Shown piece by piece: positions 7,429 through 16,510 of a DNA stretch of 64,000 bases; positions within the stretch are counted from its first letter, which is position 1, and each line of letters begins with the position of its first letter. Both the position numbers and the translations under genes were made by a program. The notes below the pieces were generated by a model that saw only the letters and a list, made by a program, of their open reading frames with translations, was not told where the DNA came from and did not search any database. Source of the stretch: [Clostridium] aminophilum (lineage in GTDB: Bacteria; Bacillota; Clostridia; Lachnospirales; Lachnospiraceae); the NCBI RefSeq assembly GCF_900101295.1, contig NZ_FOIL01000001.1, positions 94,728 through 158,727 on the forward strand, read 5' to 3'.

Positions 7429-9198
7429 ATGTTCGGAAAAGAGTTTCAGAGAAAATATGCCCTGACAGATCAGGGAATCAGGAATACCAGGCAGGCAACC
7501 TTCTGGACGGTGGTGGTAAATCTTACCGTGATGGGCGGAATGGGAATTCTGTACCGGATGATGTCCATGTACATGGAGACGCTGACAAAGGCAGCGCCGC
7601 TTCCGGGGGCGGCGGTGTTCCTTCTTCTGGTACTTGCATTCATACTGCTGTCATTCTTTACCCATATGCAGCAGTACAGGGCAACCTACGGACTGGTGTA
7701 CGGTGAAGTGAAAAGCGTTCGACTTTCTCTGGCAGAGCGGATGCGGAAACTTCCGCTGGGATATTTCGGAAAAAGAGATCTGGCGGATCTGACGGAGACC
7801 ATCATGGGCGATGTGAACCGTCTGGAGCATGTATGGTCCCATTGTCTGGGGTATCTTTACGGCTCTTACATTTCAACCGCGATTGTCGGCGTGATGCTGT
7901 TCGCGATTGACTGGCGTCTGTCGATTGCGTGCCTGTGGGGAGTACCGGTGGCGTTCCTTCTTCTGTTCGGCAGCCGGACGATCAATCAGCGCAACTCCGA
8001 GATCACCAAAGAAGCCGGCATTCAGGTATCGGACGGGATTCAGGAGACCATTGAGAATATCCGGGAAATCCGGGCGACCAATCAGGAACAGAAATTTCTG
8101 GACGAGCTCAGCCGTAAAATCGATCACCATGAGAAGATGATGATTTCCGGTGAGCTGTCCTGCGGGATTTTTGTCAATGCCGCCAGTGTTATCATGCGTC
8201 TTGGCGTGGCGACCACGATTCTGACGGGAGTGAAACTGATCGCAGCCGGTCAGATCGATTTCATGGTGCTGTTCATGTTTCTGCTGCTGATCACGAGAGT
8301 CTATGCACCGTTTGACCAGGCTCTTGCCTTGATCGCGGAAATGCTGATGTCTCAGGTCGCGGCCGCCCGGCTGATGGAAATATATGATGCCGGAACGGCA
8401 GACGGCTCCGAGACGTTTGAACCAAAAGGACATGACATTGTGTTTGACCATGTGGGATTTTCGTATGAGGACGAAAAGGTACTGAAGACGGTCAGCTTTA
8501 CCGCAAGAGAAGGAGAGGTGACGGCACTGGTCGGCCCGTCCGGATCCGGCAAGAGTACCTGTGCGAGACTGGCGGCGAGATTGTGGGACATTCCGGAAGG
8601 GACTATCCGGGTCGGCGGGGTGGATATTCATTCCGTGGATCCGGAAGTATTGCTTCGGGATTATTCCATGGTGTTTCAGGATGTGGTACTTTTTGATGAC
8701 ACTGTCATGGAGAATATCCGTCTCGGCCGGCATGGGGCGACGGACGAAGAGGTGATGGAGGCGGCAAAAGCCGCAAACTGCGATGAATTTGTGGAAAAAC
8801 TCCCGGACGGATATCAGACCGTTATCGGAGAAAACGGAGCCAGACTCTCCGGCGGAGAGCGGCAGCGTCTCTCGATTGCGAGGGCGCTCCTGAAGAATGC
8901 CCCCATCGTGCTGCTGGATGAGGCGACGGCGTCTCTCGATGTGGAAAACGAGACAAAGGTTCAGGAGGCGCTTTCCCGTCTGCTAGCAGGAAAGACGGTT
9001 CTCGTGATTGCGCACCGTATGCGCACCGTGGAAGCGGCGGATAAAGTTGTGGTTCTTGCGGACGGTCAGGTTGCGGAGGAAGGAAATCCGGAAGAACTGC
9101 TGAAGAAACCGGACGGTTTCTTCAAGCGCATGGCCGAGCTCCAGAGCGCCAGTGCGGGCTGGGGGACCACATGTGCAGATCCTGTTCTGACGCAGTAA
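7429..9198 (+). CDS. ABC transporter permease/ATP-binding protein, subunit 2
   Basis: A 589-aa partner half-transporter. The N-terminal ~310 residues form the membrane domain; the ATPase domain carries Walker A GPSGSGKST (about residue 369), signature LSGGERQR (about 474), Walker B IVLLDEATASLDVENE (about 495) and AHRMRT as H-loop. Both ATP sites of the predicted heterodimer look intact by motif. The start ATG directly follows the TAA of subunit 1, so translation is coupled. The C-terminus runs past the usual end by about 15 residues. A perfect 13-bp terminator stem follows. It fits the IrtB/YbtQ side of an iron-type pair; substrate unproven. Confidence 0.85.
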   Translation: MFGKEFQRKYALTDQGIRNTRQATFWTVVVNLTVMGGMGILYRMMSMYMETLTKAAPLPGAAVFLLLVLAFILLSFFTHMQQYRATYGLVYGEVKSVRLSLAERMRKLPLGYFGKRDLADLTETIMGDVNRLEHVWSHCLGYLYGSYISTAIVGVMLFAIDWRLSIACLWGVPVAFLLLFGSRTINQRNSEITKEAGIQVSDGIQETIENIREIRATNQEQKFLDELSRKIDHHEKMMISGELSCGIFVNAASVIMRLGVATTILTGVKLIAAGQIDFMVLFMFLLLITRVYAPFDQALALIAEMLMSQVAAARLMEIYDAGTADGSETFEPKGHDIVFDHVGFSYEDEKVLKTVSFTAREGEVTALVGPSGSGKSTCARLAARLWDIPEGTIRVGGVDIHSVDPEVLLRDYSMVFQDVVLFDDTVMENIRLGRHGATDEEVMEAAKAANCDEFVEKLPDGYQTVIGENGARLSGGERQRLSIARALLKNAPIVLLDEATASLDVENETKVQEALSRLLAGKTVLVIAHRMRTVEAADKVVVLADGQVAEEGNPEELLKKPDGFFKRMAELQSASAGWGTTCADPVLTQ

Positions 9199-9277
9199 AA
9201 AAAGACCATCCGGAAAAATACTGCACCGCGCAGGACAAAATGGTCAGTGTTCCGTTTTTTGAAACACCGTCCCCTTA

Positions 9278-9317
9278 AAGGCGGCCGCGTCAGTGGAAGA
9301 ACGCGGCCGCCTTCCCT
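9278..9317 (+). terminator. Rho-independent terminator after ABC operon
   Basis: A perfect 13-bp stem (AAGGCGGCCGCGT at 9278-9290 with its complement at 9301-9313) has a 10-nt loop and is followed by CCCTTTT. Apart from this, the 322-nt gap 9199-9520 holds nothing I can name. Confidence 0.8.
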
Positions 9318-9520
9318 TTTGCACGGAAGCCGGCAAAGCCTGTGATCGCCCGGGGTCATGGCGATTTCTGCGATAACGATAACGGGCGAAAATCGAAAAG
9401 CGTGTTTCGGCTCGTTGGAATTGTTTGGAATGGCAGAAAAAGAATCTGCTTTTTATGAACTTTTGTGGATGGTATGATAAAAGCAGACGGAATTCGGTTT
9501 CTTTCGAGGAGTGGGAATGT

Positions 9521-11080
9521 ATGAAAGCGCTGATTATTGATGATGAACCGCCGGTGATCACCGTGGTGAAACTGCTGGTCGACTGGAAAAAATATCAGAT
9601 CGACACGGTCTTTGAATGTGTCTCCGCAGAGCAGGCCATCGAGGTTTTGGAATCGGAAAAGCCGGAAATTATTCTTTCCGATATCAATCTTCCGGGACTG
9701 AGCGGTCTGGAACTGGTGGAAAAGCTTCGGGATGAGGGAAGTGTCGCCCAGGTGATTTTTATCTCAGCCTACGACCGGTTTTCCTATGTGCAGAAAGCCA
9801 TGCAGCTGGATTCGGTGGAGTATCTGTTAAAGCCGATCGAGCGGGAAAGCGTCAATCGGGCAGTGGAGAAAGCGGTGAACAGGTACCGCGAGACAGTGGG
9901 ACGCAGGGAAGACGCGGAACGGCTTCAGGCACAGAATCTGTTTACGGCTTACATGAGCTCGGGGAGAAAGCCGGAGATTTTTGCTGCGTTTCGTAGTGCT
10001 CTTCCATGGGAGAAGGAACGGACGAACCGGAACTGCCGGATCGGGGTGATGAGCTTACGGCATCTTTCGGGAGAAAACATCGCCCTTTATCCGATTCAGG
10101 CCGCGGCGCAGGATTTTTTATGGAGAAATCATGCCGGAACGGCAGCGGTATGGGGAGACAGCGCGGATATCGCCCTGTTTCTCTCCGACGGGGAAGAGGA
10201 GGCAATCCGGACGGCCTGTCTTCAGCTGCTTTCGGAGATTAAAAAAAGCTTCGGACTGGTTCTCCATGCAGGAATCTCCGGAACGGTCCCGGCACCGGAC
10301 GGGATAGAAGAGGCTTATCGGGAAGCTCTTGACCTGGCGGTGTCCTCAAATCTGTATCACACAGAGGAAAGCGTGGATTTCAGACTGATTCCGGTTCCGC
10401 CGGCCACGTCGATCCTTTGGATTGAGAAAGTGCTGTTCCCGGCGTTGCGTGAACGGAATGAAGAACACCTCAGAAGCACGGTGGAGGAGCTTTCCGGTCA
10501 TCTTGAGCGGACGGGGATTGTGACGATCCGCCAGCTGGAAAATTTCCGCGCCATGTACAACAGTCAGCGGAGCAAATGGATCCTTTCCCGCCAGAAAGAA
10601 CTGGGGGAAACGGTCCGGCTGCCGCAGGAATTCCGGACGTCGTTCTGTCTTCCGGACGGAAGATTTTCCGCGGAACATTTTACCGGAGTGCTCTGCACAG
10701 ATCTTCAGTCTCTCCGGAAAAAGTTCCTTCCGGAGAACGAAGGGATTTCCACGCTGGAGCTTTGCCGCAGAGCGCAGAACTTCCTGAAAGAAAACTATGC
10801 GGAGGATGTTTCTCTTGAAGAACTGTCCCGTCAGCTGGGAATCAGTCAGAGCTATCTCTCCCGTTCCTTTAAAAAAGAGATTGGCGAGAATCTGATTGAT
10901 TATCTGACGAGGATCCGGACGGACGCTGCGGTGGATCTTTTAAAAAGCGGATTGCGCACGGCAGATGTCGCCGCCGCGGTAGGCATTCCGGATCCGAAAT
11001 ACTTCAGCCGGGTATTTAAAAAGGTGAAAGGCATGTCCCCCTCCGATTACCGTGAGTACATGAAGGGAGGCCGTTCGTGA
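9521..11080 (+). CDS. YesN-type response regulator, AraC family
   Basis: A 519-aa response regulator. Residues 1-120 are a receiver domain: ALIIDDEPPV acidic pair, ILSDINLPG with phospho-acceptor Asp54, ISAYDRFSYVQKAM and YLLKPIE with the conserved lysine. A ~280-residue middle region follows, and the last ~100 residues are an AraC/XylS double helix-turn-helix (VSLEELSRQLGISQSYLSRSFKK ... and VAAAVGIPDPKYFSRVFKKVKGMSPSDYR). I chose the ATG at 9521 because GAGGAG lies about 11 nt upstream and the receiver begins there. Its stop overlaps the GTG start of the histidine kinase gene (GTGA). YesN regulators typically control a neighbouring transporter, here most plausibly the TctCBA operon downstream. 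Confidence 0.9.
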   Translation: MKALIIDDEPPVITVVKLLVDWKKYQIDTVFECVSAEQAIEVLESEKPEIILSDINLPGLSGLELVEKLRDEGSVAQVIFISAYDRFSYVQKAMQLDSVEYLLKPIERESVNRAVEKAVNRYRETVGRREDAERLQAQNLFTAYMSSGRKPEIFAAFRSALPWEKERTNRNCRIGVMSLRHLSGENIALYPIQAAAQDFLWRNHAGTAAVWGDSADIALFLSDGEEEAIRTACLQLLSEIKKSFGLVLHAGISGTVPAPDGIEEAYREALDLAVSSNLYHTEESVDFRLIPVPPATSILWIEKVLFPALRERNEEHLRSTVEELSGHLERTGIVTIRQLENFRAMYNSQRSKWILSRQKELGETVRLPQEFRTSFCLPDGRFSAEHFTGVLCTDLQSLRKKFLPENEGISTLELCRRAQNFLKENYAEDVSLEELSRQLGISQSYLSRSFKKEIGENLIDYLTRIRTDAAVDLLKSGLRTADVAAAVGIPDPKYFSRVFKKVKGMSPSDYREYMKGGRS

Positions 11081-12852
11081 AACGATGGCGGGAACTCGGT
11101 TTCGCGTGGAAACTGATCATCAGCCTCCTGTCCGCGCTGTTTTTATGTCTGATTACGGTGACGGTCTCCACACAAATCATCACCAGAAAACGACTGGAAA
11201 AACAGGCAGTGGAAAACGGACTGATGGAGATACGGAACAAGGCGGAGCGGCTGGAGCTTCAGCTGGAAGAGATCAGCAGTGAGGCAAACGGATTCGGGGC
11301 CAACGCGGAGATCGGACGGCTGATGCGGCAGAGTACCCTGGATACGGTGGAGCGATATCGGATTACCATGTTTCTGCGCTCTATGATGTACTCCCGGGCA
11401 GGAATCGAAAAACACCAGATCTATCTGCAGCTGTATCGCTCCGGCCTGAGTTTTATCCAGAGGGAACTCGGCAGCGCTTCCGGACGCAGCCGCCATTCCA
11501 TCGGCATTCCGGAGAACATCTACGGGGACGATCTTCACTGCTACGGACCGCATCTTTCCGGTAATTACGGCTTTTCTCTGGATGGAAAGGGCGCGGAGGT
11601 TTATACATTTCAGCGCCGGCTGTACGATCAGGAAGAAAGGAATGCGTACGGAGCGGTTTCCTTCGATGTCGAGGTGGAGGAAATGCGCCGGATCGCCTTT
11701 CCGGAGGAAGATGAGATCGGTTTTCTGACCGATCCGTCCGGAATGGGACCGGTGTTCCGACAGAACGCGGACTTTTCGGATCAACAGGCGAAACGGATGC
11801 TGGACACCTGCCGGAGAACCGGTTACGGTGTTGTAAAAGAAGAAAATCTGAAGGGCATAGCCTTTTGCGGGAAGGTTCGCGTCGGAAACCTGGAACTCTG
11901 TCTTGTCAAACTGATCCCCTATGACCGGCTGTTTGCGGAGGCACAGCAGTTGATGTTCGGAAACATTGTCCTTATCGCACTGAGTTTTCTGCTCTGTATT
12001 CTGGCGATGATTCTGATTTCAAGGAATATGACGCGGCCAATCCGGGAACTGGATCTGTGTATGCAGGAGATGGCGGGAACAAAGAATCTCTCTTTTCGTG
12101 TTCGCGATCGCGTGCGGTATCCAAACCGGGACGAGGTCGGCCGGCTTATCGATGAAACAGATCAGATGCTGGAGACGATCGAAGAAATGTTCCATCATCA
12201 GGAGCTTCTCTCCCGGGCACAGCGGGATGCGGAATCCCGTATGCTGCAGGCACAGATCAATCCGCATTTTCTGTACAATTCGCTCCAGGGCATCGCGTCC
12301 CTGGCGCTTCAGAACGGCGAGGATGAAATATTCCAATACATTACCATGCTCGGAAGCCGGATGCACTACAGCATGGACCTGGAAAAGACCACTGCGGAAC
12401 TGAAGGAGGAATTCCGGTATGTGGAGAACTATCTGGCGCTTCAGAACGTCCGCTTCGGAAATACCATGGAAACGGTGATTCTTCTCAGTCCGGAGGCGGA
12501 GCATATCGTGGTGCCGAAAATGATCCTTCAGCCGCTGGCGGAAAACGCGTTTAAGCACGGACAGATCTGCCGTCAGGCCGGATCCTTCCTGAAAATGACG
12601 GGAGAAGCAGAAGAAAATGAACTGCGGATCGTGATGGAAGACAACGGTCTTGGCTGTGATCCCGAAACGGTGAAGAAAATGAACCGGGAACTGGCGGAAT
12701 TAAAGACGGAGAACACGGAAGCGAGGGGACGGCGTATCGGTCTCGTGAATATCCTGCTCCGCTTAAAAATCTTCTTTCCGGGCGGGGCGGAGATGAATCT
12801 GGAAACACCGGACGGGGGCGGGATGCGCGTGGTGATCACCGTACACCTGTGA
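11077..12852 (+). CDS. YesM-type sensor histidine kinase
   Basis: A 591-aa membrane histidine kinase of the His_kinase (LytS/YesM) class. Order: TM1 at residues 12-33, an extracytoplasmic sensor of about 250 residues, TM2 near 288-310, HAMP (SRNMTRPIRELDLCMQEM), a coiled linker, the phospho-acceptor region QINPHFLYNSLQ with the histidine near residue 397, and an ATPase domain with LQPLAENAFKHG (N-box) and EDNGLGCD (G1). It begins with GTG in a 4-nt overlap with the regulator, so the pair is translationally coupled. The sensor domain is not the usual dCache form that I can recognise. Expected signal: an extracellular carbon source, perhaps the TctC ligand. Confidence 0.9.
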   Translation: MKRWRELGFAWKLIISLLSALFLCLITVTVSTQIITRKRLEKQAVENGLMEIRNKAERLELQLEEISSEANGFGANAEIGRLMRQSTLDTVERYRITMFLRSMMYSRAGIEKHQIYLQLYRSGLSFIQRELGSASGRSRHSIGIPENIYGDDLHCYGPHLSGNYGFSLDGKGAEVYTFQRRLYDQEERNAYGAVSFDVEVEEMRRIAFPEEDEIGFLTDPSGMGPVFRQNADFSDQQAKRMLDTCRRTGYGVVKEENLKGIAFCGKVRVGNLELCLVKLIPYDRLFAEAQQLMFGNIVLIALSFLLCILAMILISRNMTRPIRELDLCMQEMAGTKNLSFRVRDRVRYPNRDEVGRLIDETDQMLETIEEMFHHQELLSRAQRDAESRMLQAQINPHFLYNSLQGIASLALQNGEDEIFQYITMLGSRMHYSMDLEKTTAELKEEFRYVENYLALQNVRFGNTMETVILLSPEAEHIVVPKMILQPLAENAFKHGQICRQAGSFLKMTGEAEENELRIVMEDNGLGCDPETVKKMNRELAELKTENTEARGRRIGLVNILLRLKIFFPGGAEMNLETPDGGGMRVVITVHL

Positions 12853-12896
12853 TGAGAATCGAAGCGGCGTTCGGATGATGAATAATTTTACGGCAG

Positions 12897-12933
12897 TCGC
12901 CAGGGGCATGAAGGCATGAACCCTGGCGATTTT
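12897..12933 (+). terminator. Rho-independent terminator after yesM-like gene
   Basis: A perfect 9-bp stem (TCGCCAGGG at 12897-12905 with CCCTGGCGA at 12921-12929) is followed by TTTT. It suggests that the TctCBA operon has its own promoter. Confidence 0.75.
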
Positions 12934-13043
12934 CCTATAATCAAAATAGTCCACCTCCGGGAAACAAGATATTCGGTTTTTTTTTGAACAATTGCAAGTT
13001 ATTATGAAGTCACGACAGGGGAAATGTCGTAATCCTCTAAAAA

Positions 13044-13072
13044 CTGCGGCGGTTTTCTCAGTACCGCCGCAG
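13044..13072 (+). promoter_or_regulatory. Leader inverted repeat of the tctCBA operon
   Basis: A perfect 10-bp inverted repeat (CTGCGGCGGT at 13044-13053, ACCGCCGCAG at 13063-13072) lies 80 nt upstream of tctC and is followed by an AAAATTC...GAATTTT palindrome. It could be an operator, an mRNA-stabilising hairpin or an attenuator stem. No long T run follows, so simple termination is less likely. Confidence 0.4.
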
Positions 13073-13153
13073 AAAATTCAAAAGAATTTTGTGAGGAAGG
13101 GTCAAGGTAGGCAACAAAGAAATTTACAAACGAACGAAACAGGAGGAAGTAAG

Positions 13154-14215
13154 ATGAAAAAAGCTTTATCAGCAGCACTTGCAATTGCGATGACTCTTTC
13201 CATGGCGGCCTGCGGCAGTTCATCCGCGAAGACCGCATCACAGGAAACCACGGCTGCAGCGGCAACTACGGCGGCTGCGGCCGCAGCGTCTGCGTCCGCG
13301 GGTTCCGGGAATTCCGCAAATTATCCGACGCAGAACGTGAACGGCATTGTTCAGTGGGGCGCCGGCGGCGGTACCGATTCCCTGATGCGCCCGCTCTCCG
13401 CTCTGGCGGAACAGAAGCTCGGCAAATCCATTGTCATTCAGAACATGACCGGTGCGACCGGTTCTGTCGCAACCCAGTATGTCTACGACGCGGCTGCGGA
13501 TGGCTACAATCTCCTGATGGGCGCCGAAAACCCGGCACTGTATGACGTTCTCGATATCAGTAAACTGACGTATGAAAACTTTGACTGTGTCTACCTGATC
13601 GGTGACGAGGTTGTAGGTATTGTGGTCGGAAAGGATTCTCCGTACAAGAGCTTTACCGAGATTGTCGAAGCGGCAAAGGCAGCTCCGGATACCATTAAAC
13701 TGTCCACCACCGGTACCGGCGGTCTTCCGTGGGAGGTTGGCTCCTTCATCATGGATGTGACCGGCGCGACCTTCAATCAGGTTCCGTATGACAGCGATGC
13801 ATCGGCAAAAACCGCGGTTATCAGCGGCGAGTGCGACTTTACCGTCTGCAAGGTTCAGTCCGGTATTGAAGACTGGAAAGCCGGTGATCTGAACTATCTG
13901 TGCCTCCTTTCCGAGAAACCGGTGGAGATCATGAAGGATGTTCCGCTGATCACCAAGGAGTATCCGGATTTTGAAAAATACCTTCCGTGGGGACCGTTCT
14001 ACGGCGTATTTGTGAAGGAAGGCACGGATCCGGCGATCAGGGAGACGCTGGCAAAGGCATTCTCCGCGGCGGGACCGGAGCAGAGTTATCAGGATGTTCT
14101 GAAGAACTTCAACATCAATTTCCTGGGTTATACCGGAGACGAAGCGAAGAACTATATTGCTTCCTGGAGAGAGAATACCGTGTCTGCACTGAAGAAGAGC
14201 GGCGCGATTCAGTAA
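13154..14215 (+). CDS. tctC: Tripartite tricarboxylate transporter substrate-binding lipoprotein
   Basis: A 353-aa extracytoplasmic solute receptor of the TctC/Bug family. The N-terminus ends in a lipobox with SMAAC, so Cys20 is lipidated, followed by an Ala/Thr/Ser-rich linker. The mature domain has the family hallmarks: VQWGAGGGTDSLMRPLSALAEQKLGK, NMTGATGSVATQYV, the DGYNLLMG region and a C-terminal FLGYTGDEAKNYIASWR. Bug proteins bind carboxylated small molecules between two lobes. AGGAGG sits 8 nt upstream of the ATG at 13154. It is first in an operon with TctB and TctA, and a hairpin just after it probably makes it the most abundant product. The neighbouring AroD suggests a quinate/shikimate-like ligand, which is inference. 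Confidence 0.9.
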   Translation: MKKALSAALAIAMTLSMAACGSSSAKTASQETTAAAATTAAAAAASASAGSGNSANYPTQNVNGIVQWGAGGGTDSLMRPLSALAEQKLGKSIVIQNMTGATGSVATQYVYDAAADGYNLLMGAENPALYDVLDISKLTYENFDCVYLIGDEVVGIVVGKDSPYKSFTEIVEAAKAAPDTIKLSTTGTGGLPWEVGSFIMDVTGATFNQVPYDSDASAKTAVISGECDFTVCKVQSGIEDWKAGDLNYLCLLSEKPVEIMKDVPLITKEYPDFEKYLPWGPFYGVFVKEGTDPAIRETLAKAFSAAGPEQSYQDVLKNFNINFLGYTGDEAKNYIASWRENTVSALKKSGAIQ

Positions 14216-14265
14216 AGATCCGTTAAAATTTCATAGTCAAATCAGGGTTCTGAAATATAGGCCCC

Positions 14266-14295
14266 CGGCAGGGGCGATATGCCCCTGCCGTTTTT
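14266..14295 (+). terminator. Intercistronic hairpin/partial terminator between tctC and tctB
   Basis: A perfect 10-bp stem (CGGCAGGGGC with GCCCCTGCCG, 5-nt loop) is followed by TTTTT. Placed inside an operon, it likely reduces read-through so that the binding protein exceeds the membrane subunits. Confidence 0.75.
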
Positions 14296-14331
14296 ATACC
14301 CCAAACCCCAAATCAGGAAAGGAGTGCCGGA

Positions 14332-14880
14332 ATGAAGGAAGAAAATATAACATTGGAACCGGCGGAAGAGGTCAGTACGGATGAGATGATCCTTGTCAAA
14401 GAGCATCCGCTGGAGGCAGGAGAGAAAGTTTTTGCGATTGTGCTGCTGATCACCGGGCTCACTGCGTTCGCGATGGCGCTGGAGCTGTGGGGAAGAATGA
14501 AGGAACCGAAAATCGCCTCTGCTGCGGCGGTACCGGTGTTTGTCAGCGGTCTCTGGAGTCTGATGGCGCTGCTCACCGTGATCGAAAATGTGAAGCAGTC
14601 CACGCCGCTGTCAGCAAAGAAGAATCCTGCGGAGAAGATCAGAGCGGCCATCGGCTACGCGCTTCCCGCGAATGTCCTGGTGGTGATCGGCATGATTCTC
14701 GTGTACTGCGGGCTGCTGGTTCAGGGAATCAGTTTTTATATTGCGACACCGCTGTTCCTGTACGGCGCCATGTGCTATCTGACAAGAAAAGATTATGTGA
14801 AGAACATCCTTTGGACGGCCATCGTGATGGCTTTCATTATCCTGGTGTTCCGGATGCTGTTCAGCGTCGTATTTCCGTAA
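14332..14880 (+). CDS. tctB: Tripartite tricarboxylate transporter small membrane subunit
   Basis: A 182-aa TctB-family protein. After a ~35-residue polar N-terminal region there are four or five predicted membrane helices (VFAIVLLITGLTAFAMALELW, ASAAAVPVFVSGLWSLMALL, ANVLVVIGMILVYCGLLVQG and a C-terminal pair). TctB is the poorly conserved small permease subunit and is called here from size, topology and its place between TctC and TctA. AGGAAAGGAG precedes the ATG. The gene to TctA gap is 19 nt. Confidence 0.85.
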   Translation: MKEENITLEPAEEVSTDEMILVKEHPLEAGEKVFAIVLLITGLTAFAMALELWGRMKEPKIASAAAVPVFVSGLWSLMALLTVIENVKQSTPLSAKKNPAEKIRAAIGYALPANVLVVIGMILVYCGLLVQGISFYIATPLFLYGAMCYLTRKDYVKNILWTAIVMAFIILVFRMLFSVVFP

Positions 14881-14899
14881 AGGAGGAGGGGAAAGCATT

Positions 14900-16432
14900 A
14901 TGATGGAAGCATTATCTTATATGGCTGTGGTGTTTCAGGAACCGTGGCTGATTGCTCTGGTGGCAGCGGGAACCTGCGCGGGTGTCTATGTCGGCGCCAT
15001 TCCCGGGCTTTCCGGTACCATGGCGGTTTCTCTGCTGGTTTCGTTCACGTTTGGCTGGGAGACCCACAGTGCTTTGGCGGTCATGATCGGTGTGTTTGTC
15101 GGTTCCGTGTTCGGCGGTTCCCGATCGGCCATTCTGTTAAATATTCCGGGCGCGCCGGCGGCGGTGGCCACGGCGTTGGACGGATACGCCCTTGCGAAGA
15201 AAGGCCGGGCCGGTGAGGCGATGGGACTTGCGACCTCCCAGTCCTTCATCGGAACGCTTCTGGGCGTGCTTGCGCTGGCAACCTGCGCGCCTCTGGTTGC
15301 GGGACTTGCACGGAATTTCCATTCCATTGACTATCTGATCCTTTCTCTTATGGGTCTGATGATGGTCGGTTCCCTGAGCGGACGATCCGTAAAATTCGGG
15401 CTCATCGCCGGCTGTATCGGCATTTTTCTGGGCTGTGTCGGCGTGGACGGTCAGACTGCGGTGAAGCGTTTTACCTTTGATATTGTGTATCTGAACTCCG
15501 GCGTGGACTACGTCGTTGCCATGATCGGTCTCTTCGGTGCTTCCGAGGCGCTGAGTCAGATCACGGACATATCTCAGGCTCCGGTGAAGCAGAAGGTGGA
15601 CAAGATTCTTCCCTCCTGGAAAGAGGCGGCAAGGTTCCTGCCGCTGACCATCAAGTCATCCATCATCGGTGTACTGGTTGGCGCACTTCCGGGCGCCGGC
15701 GGCGATATCGCAGCACTTCTCAGCTATGATCAGGCGAAACGCTCGGTGAAGAAGCCGACCGCTCCGTTTGGAAAAGGAGCGGTGGAAGGCATCATTGCCC
15801 CGGAATCCGCCAACAATGCGGCCATCGGCGGCGCGTTTATCCCCATGCTGACACTGGGAATTCCGGGGGACGCGGTGACGGCGGTTCTGATCAGTGCCCT
15901 GACAATTCAGGGACTTCGTCCGGGACCGAACCTGATCTCCCAGACGCCGGATCTCTTCTGGCTGATCGTTGCAAGCCTGCTGCTTGCATCATTTTTCCTG
16001 CTGCTGTTCGGTCTTACCGGAATCAAGGCTTTCACGAAGATCGTGGAGATTCCGAAAGGGATTCTCATGCCGACCATTCTGATTCTTTCCGTGATCGGTT
16101 CCTTTGCGATCCGGAACAGTGTTTACGACATTCTCTGGATGTTCGGCTTCGGTCTGATCGGATATTTTCTGAAGCGGTACAACTACCCCATCGCGCCGAT
16201 CGTTCTGGGCTGTATCCTCACCAAGCTCTGCGAGGAGAATTACCGCCGCGGGGTGATGCTGGAAGGTTCGGTACAGGGAATGCTGGGCAGCATTTTTACC
16301 AGCCCGATCTCCATTGTCCTGTCCGCACTGCTGGTATTCCTTTTCGCAACGCAGACGGAAACCTACAAGAACTGGAAAGCAAAACGGGACGAAAAGAAAG
16401 AGACAAAGACAAAGAAGGAAGCTCTGGGCTAA
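14900..16432 (+). CDS. tctA: Tripartite tricarboxylate transporter large membrane subunit
   Basis: A 510-aa polytopic permease of the TctA family with about 11-12 membrane helices. It shows the family's conserved glycine-rich loops: VGAIPGLSGTMAVSLL near the start, IPGAPAAVATALDGY (residues ~85-100), and the repeated-half motif GALPGAGGDIAALLSY with IAPESANNAAIGGAFIPMLTLGIPGD. TctA uses the cation gradient to move the substrate delivered by TctC. AGGAGGAGGGG lies upstream of the ATG. The C-terminal 20 residues are a charged, lysine-rich tail. aroD follows 78 nt downstream with its own good ribosome binding site. Confidence 0.93.
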   Translation: MMEALSYMAVVFQEPWLIALVAAGTCAGVYVGAIPGLSGTMAVSLLVSFTFGWETHSALAVMIGVFVGSVFGGSRSAILLNIPGAPAAVATALDGYALAKKGRAGEAMGLATSQSFIGTLLGVLALATCAPLVAGLARNFHSIDYLILSLMGLMMVGSLSGRSVKFGLIAGCIGIFLGCVGVDGQTAVKRFTFDIVYLNSGVDYVVAMIGLFGASEALSQITDISQAPVKQKVDKILPSWKEAARFLPLTIKSSIIGVLVGALPGAGGDIAALLSYDQAKRSVKKPTAPFGKGAVEGIIAPESANNAAIGGAFIPMLTLGIPGDAVTAVLISALTIQGLRPGPNLISQTPDLFWLIVASLLLASFFLLLFGLTGIKAFTKIVEIPKGILMPTILILSVIGSFAIRNSVYDILWMFGFGLIGYFLKRYNYPIAPIVLGCILTKLCEENYRRGVMLEGSVQGMLGSIFTSPISIVLSALLVFLFATQTETYKNWKAKRDEKKETKTKKEALG

Positions 16433-16510
16433 GGCGGAGGATCCGGCAGAAGGAAACTTTTGAGACAGAACTTCCGGCGGAAATGTGATAGAAAAAGGAG
16501 AAGAATCACC

